Shown in pieces: positions 9,845-15,949 of a stretch of DNA of 22,650 bases. This stretch comes from CADCVT01 sp036389485 (GTDB lineage: Bacteria > Actinomycetota > Thermoleophilia > Solirubrobacterales > Solirubrobacteraceae): the NCBI GenBank assembly GCA_036389485.1, contig DASVPR010000012.1, positions 1-22,650 on the forward strand, written 5' to 3'. The notes below the pieces were generated by a model. The model saw nothing but the letters and a program-made list of their open reading frames with translations. It did not search any database and was not told where the DNA came from. A program made the position numbers and the translations under genes. Within the stretch, counting starts at the first letter, position 1. Each line of letters opens with the position of its first letter.

Positions 9845-9871
9845 CTGCAACCGAACTTGCAGGGGTAGGCT
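9845..9871 (+). promoter_or_regulatory. inverted-repeat operator candidate plus -10 box upstream of DUF389 gene
   Basis: CTGCAA (9845-9850), six bases and TTGCAG (9857-9862) form a perfect inverted repeat. Four bases later comes TAGGCT (9866-9871), then 8 bases, then the ATG at 9880. The repeat overlaps the -35 to -10 interval, where a dimeric repressor would block polymerase. No regulator gene is adjacent. Confidence 0.45.
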
Positions 9872-9879
9872 CGCGGCCG

Positions 9880-10932
9880 ATGGTTCACCTCCGGATCGTC
9901 GCCCCGGCATGGGAGGCCCAGCACGTCGTGGACCTGCTCGAGCAGGTCCCGAGCGCGTTCAACCTCATCCACGTCCCGGGCGCGGCGCGCAAGCCGGACG
10001 GCGACCTGATCCTCGTCGACGTCGCGCGGGAGGACGCGAGCGTCATCGTCTCCGACCTCAAGGAGCTCGAGATCCACAAGTGCGGCTCGATCGCGATCGA
10101 GTCCAGCGAGACGCACATCTCCGACATGGCCGAGGAGGCCGAGCGGGTGGCGCCCGGGGATCCCGGCGACGCCGTCGTCTGGGAGGAGGTCGAGGCGCGG
10201 ACCTCGGAGGACTCCAACCTGACGGTGAGCTTCGTCCTCTTCATGATCCTCGCGGCCGTCATCGCGACCGTCGGGATCCTCGAGGACTCGGAGATCCTCA
10301 TCGTCGGCGCGATGGTCGTCGGGCCGGAGTTCGGGCCGATCGCGGGGTTCAGCACCGCGCTCGTCGAGCGCCGCGTCAAGCTGGCCGCGACGTCGCTGCT
10401 CGCGCTGGCGGTCGGCCTGCCCGCCGCCGTCACCGCCGCCTGGCTGCTCATCCTCGCGCTGAAGGCCGCCGGCATCGCGCCCGACCACTTCAGCGAGCAG
10501 GACCACGGCCTCGCGGTGATCATCTCCGACCCGAACGAGCTGTCCGCGCTCGTGGCGATCGCGGCGGGCGCCGCGGGCGTCCTCAGCCTCACCACCGCGA
10601 AGTCCGGCGCGCTGATCGGCGTCCTCATCAGCGTCACCACGATCCCCGCCGCCGCGAACATCGGCCTCAGCGCGGCCTACGAGGACTGGGCGAGCTGGCG
10701 CGGGTCGCAGGCGCAGCTCGCGATCAACGTGGCGTCGATCCTCACCGCGGGCGTCTTGACCCTGTGGATCCAGCGGCTGCTCTACAAGCGCCGGCGCATC
10801 CGGCACCTGCATGACGAGGCGCGCGAGGCCGCGGGGCTCCCGGTCGGCCGCAGCCGTCGCGTCAGCGACCCGCCCCCAGGGACGACCAGACCTCCAGCTT
10901 CGTCCGGATCCGCCCGATCACGTCCGTCGTGA
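9880..10932 (+). CDS. DUF389 family integral membrane protein
   Basis: A 350-residue protein of the DUF389 (TIGR00341-like) family, whose function is not established. The soluble N-terminal part (about 1-110) is acidic. The membrane part starts near residue 115 with several helices: LTVSFVLFMILAAVIATVGI, then the family signature SEILIVGAMVVGPEFGPIAG, then three to four more long hydrophobic stretches up to about residue 305. The remaining C-terminus (about 310-350) is Arg/Pro/Ser-rich and weakly conserved in character. The ATG is set by the TAGGCT box 8 bases upstream. The frame opens much earlier, but upstream residues are low-complexity. The last 71 bases overlap the 3' end of the convergent dehydrogenase gene. 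Confidence 0.88.
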   Translation: MVHLRIVAPAWEAQHVVDLLEQVPSAFNLIHVPGAARKPDGDLILVDVAREDASVIVSDLKELEIHKCGSIAIESSETHISDMAEEAERVAPGDPGDAVVWEEVEARTSEDSNLTVSFVLFMILAAVIATVGILEDSEILIVGAMVVGPEFGPIAGFSTALVERRVKLAATSLLALAVGLPAAVTAAWLLILALKAAGIAPDHFSEQDHGLAVIISDPNELSALVAIAAGAAGVLSLTTAKSGALIGVLISVTTIPAAANIGLSAAYEDWASWRGSQAQLAINVASILTAGVLTLWIQRLLYKRRRIRHLHDEAREAAGLPVGRSRRVSDPPPGTTRPPASSGSARSRPS

Positions 10933-11944
10933 ACTCGGACGTCGAGGCGTGGCCGCCGAGATCCGGGGTCCGCACGCCGGCGGCGGTCGCCTCGAGCACC
11001 GACTCGTAGATCGCGCGCGACGCGGACTGCGCGCCGCCGTAGTGCAGGACCGCGCCGCAGGCGAGGATCATCGCCATCGGGTTCGCGATGTCCTTGCCCT
11101 GGAGCGCGGGCGCGGTGCCGTGCGGCGCCTCCGCCATCGCGACGTCGACCTCGTAGTCCTCGTCGAACGCGAGCAGGACGGACTCCGCGCCCGCGATCGA
11201 GCCGAACATCGGCATCACGAGGTCCGACAGGCAGTCGCCGTCGCGGTTCAAGGCCGGGATCACCAAGGGAACGTCGGCCGCGCCCGTGATGAGCCCCGCG
11301 TACGTGGCGTCGATCAGCACCGGCTGGTAGGGGACCTCGGGATGGCGCGCCGCGGCGGCGTCCATCTCCTCCTTGAGCATCCCCTCGTACACCGGCGAGA
11401 CGGTCCACTTCGGCCCGCCGTAGACCTTGCCGCCGATCTGCTCGGCGGTGCGGAACGCGTACTCCGCGACCATCCGGCAGGTCGAGCGCGTGATCCTCTC
11501 GGTGCGGAACGCGATCTCGTCGTCGCCGGAGCCCTCGCGCCACTGCTCGGCCCCGTACGCGTCCTCGACCGCCATGCGCACCACCGAGATCGGGTGGTGG
11601 ACGCCACCGAACGGGTTGACCCCCGGGATCCGCCGGCCGGTCCGGATGATCACCTTGCCCTTGATCCCCTCGCGGACGATGCGGTTGGGCGAGCCGACGT
11701 CGTCCTTGCCCTCGGGCGTGATCGTCGCGGCCTTCAGCCCGAGGCCGGACTCGCACATCGCCTCGGCCGCCTCGTGGACGACGCCGTTGTCCGTGGCCCG
11801 CCGGTTCTCCAGAGAGAGATCGAAACGGCGGAGCTCGAGTCCGATGCCGAGGAGATCCGCGTCGAGCACCCGCAGCGACTGCTCCAGCAGCTCCTGACCC
11901 GTCTCGTCGCCCTCGAGCACCGTGATCGTGAGAGGCGGTGCCAT
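10862..11944 (-). CDS. isocitrate/isopropylmalate dehydrogenase family protein
   Basis: A 360-residue beta-decarboxylating dehydrogenase that would oxidise a 2-hydroxy acid such as isocitrate with NAD(P). The N-terminal half resembles eukaryote-type (type II) NADP-isocitrate dehydrogenase, with KAATITPEG at residues 71-79 and the substrate-binding SPN at 85-87. The NRDGDCLSDLV segment carries the metal-ligand Asp cluster. The cofactor loop near the C-terminus reads APHGTAPALQGKDIANPMA, closer to the prokaryotic isopropylmalate or type I isocitrate enzymes. It is shorter than typical type II enzymes (about 405-415). The usual GDGIGPE reads GDETGQE. No other TCA or leucine gene is nearby, so the substrate cannot be fixed. 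The ATG at 11944 follows TAACCT by 9 bases and is divergent from the zinc-module gene. Confidence 0.85.
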   Translation of the reverse strand: MAPPLTITVLEGDETGQELLEQSLRVLDADLLGIGLELRRFDLSLENRRATDNGVVHEAAEAMCESGLGLKAATITPEGKDDVGSPNRIVREGIKGKVIIRTGRRIPGVNPFGGVHHPISVVRMAVEDAYGAEQWREGSGDDEIAFRTERITRSTCRMVAEYAFRTAEQIGGKVYGGPKWTVSPVYEGMLKEEMDAAAARHPEVPYQPVLIDATYAGLITGAADVPLVIPALNRDGDCLSDLVMPMFGSIAGAESVLLAFDEDYEVDVAMAEAPHGTAPALQGKDIANPMAMILACGAVLHYGGAQSASRAIYESVLEATAAGVRTPDLGGHASTSEFTTDVIGRIRTKLEVWSSLGAGR

Positions 11945-11953
11945 CGGGGCGCG

Positions 11954-11963
11954 AGGTTATCTT
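11954..11963. promoter_or_regulatory. overlapping divergent -10 boxes
   Basis: The ten bases AGGTTATCTT hold two -10 boxes. On the minus strand TAACCT (11954-11959) precedes the dehydrogenase ATG by 9 bases. On the plus strand TATCTT (11958-11963) precedes the zinc-module GTG by 7 bases. The boxes share two bases, so the two polymerases should exclude each other. Confidence 0.5.
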
Positions 11964-11970
11964 CTCGATC

Positions 11971-12318
11971 GTGGCCGAGCAGTGCAGCTGGTGCGGGGTC
12001 GCCGTCGAGGAGGACGACGGCTTCCGCGCGGCGGAGCCGGTGGGAGAGAGGCGTGCCGCGTTCTGCCGGCTGGAGCACATCGTGCCGTGGGTGATCCAGG
12101 GCGCGCACTGGGCCGCGGGGCGCCTGAACGGCGTCGACGCCGACGACGACGCCGCCGCCGGCCTGGGCCGCTGCGCGCAGTGCGCGGGCCCGCTCGACGA
12201 CGCGTACGTCCTCCTGATCCGCCACCGCGGCGAGCACCGGATCGCGGACGCGTTCTGCAACCCCGACCACCTGCTGCAGTGGGCGAAGGCCGGGGGGCGG
12301 TGGAGGGGCGCCGCGTGA
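11971..12318 (+). CDS. small protein with duplicated CxxC...FCxxxH zinc module
   Basis: This 115-residue protein has no function I can name. Two copies of one metal-binding pattern are plain: Cys5-x2-Cys8-x23-Cys32-x3-His36, and Cys68-x2-Cys71-x24-Cys96-x3-His100. Both second halves begin with Phe-Cys. The spacing is like TRASH or treble-clef fingers, which often bind zinc and mediate protein or metal contacts. The linker (about 50-65) is Asp/Ala-rich. I prefer the GTG at 11971 because TATCTT lies 7 bases before it. A longer frame from 11938 would contain that promoter. The 3' end converges on HU across 47 bases. Confidence 0.75.
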   Translation: MAEQCSWCGVAVEEDDGFRAAEPVGERRAAFCRLEHIVPWVIQGAHWAAGRLNGVDADDDAAAGLGRCAQCAGPLDDAYVLLIRHRGEHRIADAFCNPDHLLQWAKAGGRWRGAA

Positions 12319-12344
12319 GAGGGACGCGGCCTCGGGCCTGACCG

Positions 12345-12359
12345 CGCCCCTCCCGGGCG
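12345..12359. terminator. weak hairpin between convergent genes
   Basis: CGCCC-CTCCC-GGGCG can form a 5-bp GC stem in the 47-base gap between the zinc-module gene and HU. There is no T-run. It is a candidate bidirectional terminator on position alone. Confidence 0.25.
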
Positions 12360-12365
12360 GTGCGA

Positions 12366-12650
12366 CTAGCCCTTGAGGGCGGCCTTCAGGGGCGCGGACG
12401 CCTGGAAGCGCGGGACCCTGGCGGCCTGGATGTGGATGGTCTCGCCCGTCTGCGGGTTGCGACCCTGCCGGGCCGCGCGCTCGCTGATCGCGAACTTCCC
12501 GAAGCCCGCGAGTGCGACCTCGTCGCCGCTCATGAGCGCGTTCTCGATCTTCTCGAGCGTGGCCTCGATGGCCTCCTTCGCCTGACCGTTGGTCAGACCG
12601 GTGTCCTCCGCGACCGCGCGAGCCAGCTCGGTCTTGTTGATCGTCGCCAC
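12366..12650 (-). CDS. hup: HU-family nucleoid DNA-binding protein
   Basis: A 94-residue histone-like protein that bends and compacts DNA as a dimer. It begins MATINKTELARAVAEDTGLT. The core GDEVALAGFGKFAISER leads to the DNA-binding arm with GRNPQTGE and the DNA-intercalating-Pro region of the family, IHIQAARVPRF, near residues 72-82. The length matches the classical short HU. The Lys/Ala-rich C-terminal tail of mycobacterial and streptomycete HupB is absent. The GTG start has the strongest Shine-Dalgarno among the complete genes, AGGAGG 7 bases upstream, as suits an abundant protein. It follows the HD-domain gene by 75 bases on the same strand but has its own -10 candidate. Confidence 0.95.
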   Translation of the reverse strand: MATINKTELARAVAEDTGLTNGQAKEAIEATLEKIENALMSGDEVALAGFGKFAISERAARQGRNPQTGETIHIQAARVPRFQASAPLKAALKG

Positions 12651-12657
12651 GGCGATA

Positions 12658-12688
12658 CCTCCTGTGGTCGGGTGGCGGCGCGAAGCTA
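12658..12688 (-). promoter_or_regulatory. HU promoter -10 and strong ribosome binding site
   Basis: On the minus strand TAGCTT (12683-12688) would start a leader of about 25 bases. The leader carries AGGAGG (12658-12663) 7 bases before the GTG. It contrasts with the leaderless-type starts around it. Confidence 0.55.
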
Positions 12689-12725
12689 GGGCGTCGGTCG
12701 GACGGAAAGCCGGTCTGTGCGGCTG

Positions 12726-13316
12726 CTAGGCGGCTTCGCGACCGTGCAGCTCGAGCTCGTCGGCGCGCGCCTCGAGCGCGGCGATGACGAACGCGACGTG
12801 CTCGTCGAACTCGATGCCGAGGGCGTCCGCGCCGTGCCGGACCTCCTCGCGGTTGACGGCCGCGGCGAAGGACGGCTGCTTGAGCTTCTTCTTGACGGAC
12901 TTGGGCGTCAGGCCGTGGATGCCCTCGGGCCTCACGGCCGCACACGCGACGAGGAAGCCGCACAGCTCGTCGACGGCGACGAGCGTGCGCTCCATCGGCG
13001 TCTCGGGCTGGACGTCGAGGTACGGCGCGTGGGCGGCGATCGCGCGGATCATCTCCGGCGGCGCGTCGCGCTTCTCTAGCTCGGCCATGATCGACCGGGG
13101 GTGGCCCTTCTCGTCGTCGTCCATGTCCGGGAAGCGCTCGTAGTCGGCGTCGTGCAGCAGGCCGGTGACGCCCCACAGCTCGGCGTCGGCGCCGTCACGC
13201 TCGGCATAGGCGCGCATCGCGGCCTCGACGCTCAGGCAGTGCCGGCGCAGCGACGGCGACTGGACCCACTCGCTGAGCAGGGACCAAGCCTCGTCGCGCG
13301 AAACCCGAGTGGCCAT
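12726..13316 (-). CDS. HD-domain (HDIG-type) predicted metal-dependent phosphohydrolase
   Basis: A 196-residue HD-superfamily protein. Metal-ligand candidates are His26 (RRHCLSVEAAM), His55-Asp56 (LLHDADY), a following His in KGHPRS, His in AAHAPYLD and Asp in VAVDEL. That is the order expected of HD phosphohydrolases. Family members hydrolyse nucleotides or other phosphoesters, but the substrate cannot be read. The C-terminal part (PKSVKKKLKQPSFAAAVNRE) is typical of a common uncharacterised bacterial group. The ATG at 13316 follows TAGGGT by 7 bases without a Shine-Dalgarno, so it is probably leaderless. It is divergent from murA. Confidence 0.82.
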   Translation of the reverse strand: MATRVSRDEAWSLLSEWVQSPSLRRHCLSVEAAMRAYAERDGADAELWGVTGLLHDADYERFPDMDDDEKGHPRSIMAELEKRDAPPEMIRAIAAHAPYLDVQPETPMERTLVAVDELCGFLVACAAVRPEGIHGLTPKSVKKKLKQPSFAAAVNREEVRHGADALGIEFDEHVAFVIAALEARADELELHGREAA

Positions 13317-13322
13317 GCCGGG

Positions 13323-13329
13323 TACCCTA
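13323..13329. promoter_or_regulatory. overlapping divergent -10 boxes between HD-domain gene and murA
   Basis: TACCCTA contains TACCCT on the plus strand (13323-13328) and TAGGGT on the minus strand (13324-13329). The minus box is 7 bases from the HD-gene ATG. The plus box would give murA a leader of roughly 45 bases. Confidence 0.4.
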
Positions 13330-13340
13330 GCCGAGCGCCC

Positions 13341-13358
13341 GAGGCCGCTTCCGGCCTC
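13341..13358 (+). other. hairpin in murA leader
   Basis: GAGGCCG-CTTC-CGGCCTC is a perfect 7-bp stem with a tetraloop, ending 22 bases before the murA ATG at 13381. No T-run follows, so it is not an obvious terminator. A role in mRNA stability or control is possible but unproven. Confidence 0.45.
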
Positions 13359-13380
13359 TGTCGCGACCCCCTCACCGCTC

Positions 13381-14667
13381 ATGGAGAAGTTCGTCATCGA
13401 CGGTGGCGTGCCCCTGTCCGGGACCGTCACCCCCGCCGGCAACAAGAACGGCGCCCTTCCCATCCTCGCCGCGTCCGTGCTCACGGACGAGGAGGTCGTG
13501 ATCCGCAACGTCCCGCGGATCCGGGACGTCGAGACGATGCTCGAGCTGCTGGCGCGGCTCGGCGTGAGCGTCGCGTGGCGCGGGCCGAACGAGGTCGCGC
13601 TGCGCGCCGCCGACCTCGACAGCGAGGGCGAGATCGACCGCGAGCTGTCCGAGCGCATCCGCGCCTCGTTCCTGCTCGCCGGGCCGCTGCTCGCGCGCCT
13701 CGGCCGCGCGGTCATGCCGCCCCCCGGGGGCGACGTGATCGGCCGCCGGCGCCTCGACCCCCACCTCGACGCGCTGCGCGCCCTCGGCGCCGAGCACGAG
13801 CTGAACGGCTCCATACGGCTGAGCGCCAACGGCGGCCTGCGGGCGGGCGAGGTGTTCATGGACGAGCCGTCGGTGATGGCGACGGAGAACGCGCTGATGG
13901 CCGCCGCCCTCACGCCGGGCACGACCGTGATGGGGAACGTGGCGTGCGAGCCCCACGTCCAGGACCTCGCGCGGATGCTCACGAAGATGGGCGCGCGGAT
14001 CGAGGGGATCGGCTCGAACGTGATGACCGTGCACGGCGCCGACAAGCTCGGTGGGTGCACGCACGAGGTCAGCCCGGACCACATCGAGGTCGGCTCGTTC
14101 ATGGCGCTCGCGGGGGTGACCGGCGGCGAGCTGGTGATCAAGGACGTCATCCCCGACGACCTGCGGATGATCCGCCTCGTGTTCGGCCGGATCGGGCTTC
14201 GGTCCGAGCTCGACGGCGCGGACCTGATCGTCCCCGGCGGGCAGACGCTCGTCGTGGCGCGCGACCTCGGCGAGTACAAGTCGAAGATCCAGGACGGGCC
14301 GTGGCCGGCGTTCCCCGCGGACCTGACGTCGATCGCGGTCGCGGTCGCCACGCAGTGCGCGGGCTCGATCCTCATCCACGAGTGGATGTTCGAGAACCGC
14401 CTGATCTTCACCGACAAGCTCGTGATGATGGGCGCGGACATCGTGCTGTGCGACCCGCACCGCGCGATCGTGACCGGGCCGGCGCGGCTGCGCGGCATCA
14501 ACGCGGCCTCGCCGGACATCCGCGCCGGGATGGCGCTGCTGATCAGCGCGCTGTGCGCCGAGGGCCGCTCCGAGATCGCGAACATCTGGCAGATCGACCG
14601 CGGGTACGAGCGGATCGACGAGCGCCTGCGGGCGCTGGGCGCGCGCATCGAGCGCGTCGCGGCATAG
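13381..14667 (+). CDS. murA: UDP-N-acetylglucosamine 1-carboxyvinyltransferase (MurA), Asp-type active site
   Basis: A 428-residue cytoplasmic enzyme that transfers enolpyruvate from PEP to UDP-GlcNAc, the first committed step of peptidoglycan synthesis. Lys22-Asn23 in AGNKNGALP match E. coli numbering. The loop that carries Cys115 in E. coli (GGCTIGARPVDLH) reads GGDVIGRRRLDPH, so Asp118 replaces the fosfomycin-reactive Cys. Mycobacterium tuberculosis and some other bacteria have the same change, and it gives intrinsic fosfomycin resistance. Other family segments are intact, including MDEPSVMATENALMAA, QDGPWPAFPADLTS and GYERIDERL. The ATG at 13381 gives the family's normal N-terminus. An upstream in-frame ATG at 13309 would overlap the divergent gene. 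Confidence 0.96.
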   Translation: MEKFVIDGGVPLSGTVTPAGNKNGALPILAASVLTDEEVVIRNVPRIRDVETMLELLARLGVSVAWRGPNEVALRAADLDSEGEIDRELSERIRASFLLAGPLLARLGRAVMPPPGGDVIGRRRLDPHLDALRALGAEHELNGSIRLSANGGLRAGEVFMDEPSVMATENALMAAALTPGTTVMGNVACEPHVQDLARMLTKMGARIEGIGSNVMTVHGADKLGGCTHEVSPDHIEVGSFMALAGVTGGELVIKDVIPDDLRMIRLVFGRIGLRSELDGADLIVPGGQTLVVARDLGEYKSKIQDGPWPAFPADLTSIAVAVATQCAGSILIHEWMFENRLIFTDKLVMMGADIVLCDPHRAIVTGPARLRGINAASPDIRAGMALLISALCAEGRSEIANIWQIDRGYERIDERLRALGARIERVAA

Positions 14668-14670
14668 CCT
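14665..14670 (+). promoter_or_regulatory. -10 box for hisS overlapping murA stop
   Basis: TAGCCT begins with the murA stop codon itself and is followed by 7 bases and the hisS GTG at 14678. It could give the histidine unit its own leaderless transcript besides readthrough from murA. Confidence 0.4.
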
Positions 14671-14677
14671 CTAGCGG

Positions 14678-15949
14678 GTGGCGCGCGCACGAGCGATCAG
14701 CGGCTTCCCCGAGTGGCTGCCCGAGCAGCGGCTGGTCGAGCTGCGCCTGCTCGACGGGATCCGCCGGCAGTTCGAGCTGTTCGGCTTCGCGCCGATCGAG
14801 ACCCGCTCCGTCGAGCCGATCGAGCAGCTGCTCGCGAAGGGGGAGACGGACAAGGAGATCTACACGCTGCGCCGGCTGCAGGCGGAGGGCGACGAGCGCG
14901 CGGAGTTCGGCCTGCACTTCGACCTGACGGTCCCCCTCGCGCGCTACGTCGCGCAGCACCTCAACGACCTGAAGTTCCCGTTCAAGCGCTACCAGATCCA
15001 GAAGGCGTGGCGGGGCGAGCGGCCGCAGGAGGGCCGCTACCGGGAGTTCACGCAGGCGGACATCGACGTCGTCGGGCGCGGGTCGCTCTCGCTGCACTTC
15101 GACGCCGAGCTGCCGGTGCTCGTGCACGAGGTGTTCGACGCGCTGCCGGAGATCCCGCCGGTGACGATCAAGGTCAACAACCGCAAGCTCGTCGAGGGCG
15201 TGATCCGCGCGGTGGGCGTCGAGGACGTCGCGCCCGTCATGCGCGCGCTCGACAAGCTCGACAAGCGCGGGGCGGAGCAGGTCGCGCGGGACCTGGAGGA
15301 GCTCGGCGTCGCGAGCGGCGCGGCGGCGAAGCTGCTCGCGATGGCGGAGGTCCGCGGAGGCGGCGAGGACGTCGCGCGCGGGGTGAGGGACGTCGCCCAC
15401 CCTCTGGTCGAGGAGGGCTTGGAGGAGCTGATGTTCGTGATGGCGGCGGTCGAGGGGCTGCCTCCGGGGCGCGTCGTCGCTGATCTGTCGGTCGTGCGCG
15501 GCCTCGATTACTACACCGGGACCGTTTACGAGACCGTCATGAACGGTCACGAATCCGTGGGCGCGATCTGCTCCGGCGGGCGGTACGACAACCTCGTCGA
15601 GGGCGGGCGGGACAGGCTGCCCGGCAACGGGGTGTCGATCGGCGTGACGCGGATCCTCGGGCGGCTGTTCGGCCAGGACGCGATCCCCCTCGGCCCGAAG
15701 ACGCCGACGGTCGTGCTCGTGACGCTCGCCAGCGAGGAGGCGCGGCCTGCGGCGGCGGGCGTCGCGGCGCGGCTGCGCGCGCGCGGGATCGCGACCGAGG
15801 TCTTCCACGAGCCGGTCAAGTTCGGCAAGCAGATCGCGTACGCGGACGGGAAGGGGATCCCGTTCGTGTGGTTCCCCGAGGAGGGCGAGGTCAAGGACCT
15901 GCGCTCGGGCGAGCAGCGCGCCGTCGCCGTCGAGGACTTCGCGCCGTGA
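14678..15949 (+). CDS. hisS: histidyl-tRNA synthetase
   Basis: A 423-residue class II synthetase that charges tRNA-His. Motif 2 is visible as AWRGERPQEGRYREF (Arg112 onward). The histidine-specific motifs are RGLDYYTG (about 274-281) and SGGRYDNLVEGG. Motif 3 is SIGVTRILGRLFG. The C-terminal anticodon-binding domain follows (about 340-423). Length matches the family (E. coli 424). The PFKRYQIQKAWRGERPQEG form of motif 2 resembles the eukaryote/archaea-like and actinobacterial branch. The GTG start lies 10 bases after murA. The stop overlaps the hisZ start by four bases (GTGA), so it is translationally coupled to the histidine genes, with its own paralogue HisZ directly downstream. Confidence 0.96.
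   Translation: MARARAISGFPEWLPEQRLVELRLLDGIRRQFELFGFAPIETRSVEPIEQLLAKGETDKEIYTLRRLQAEGDERAEFGLHFDLTVPLARYVAQHLNDLKFPFKRYQIQKAWRGERPQEGRYREFTQADIDVVGRGSLSLHFDAELPVLVHEVFDALPEIPPVTIKVNNRKLVEGVIRAVGVEDVAPVMRALDKLDKRGAEQVARDLEELGVASGAAAKLLAMAEVRGGGEDVARGVRDVAHPLVEEGLEELMFVMAAVEGLPPGRVVADLSVVRGLDYYTGTVYETVMNGHESVGAICSGGRYDNLVEGGRDRLPGNGVSIGVTRILGRLFGQDAIPLGPKTPTVVLVTLASEEARPAAAGVAARLRARGIATEVFHEPVKFGKQIAYADGKGIPFVWFPEEGEVKDLRSGEQRAVAVEDFAP

Noticed and set aside
11734..14690. Long minus-strand frames of 480-654 codons through the HU, HD and murA region
   Set aside because: They are frame shadows. The 654-codon frame includes the real HD protein only from 13316 on, and its upstream part is antisense to murA.
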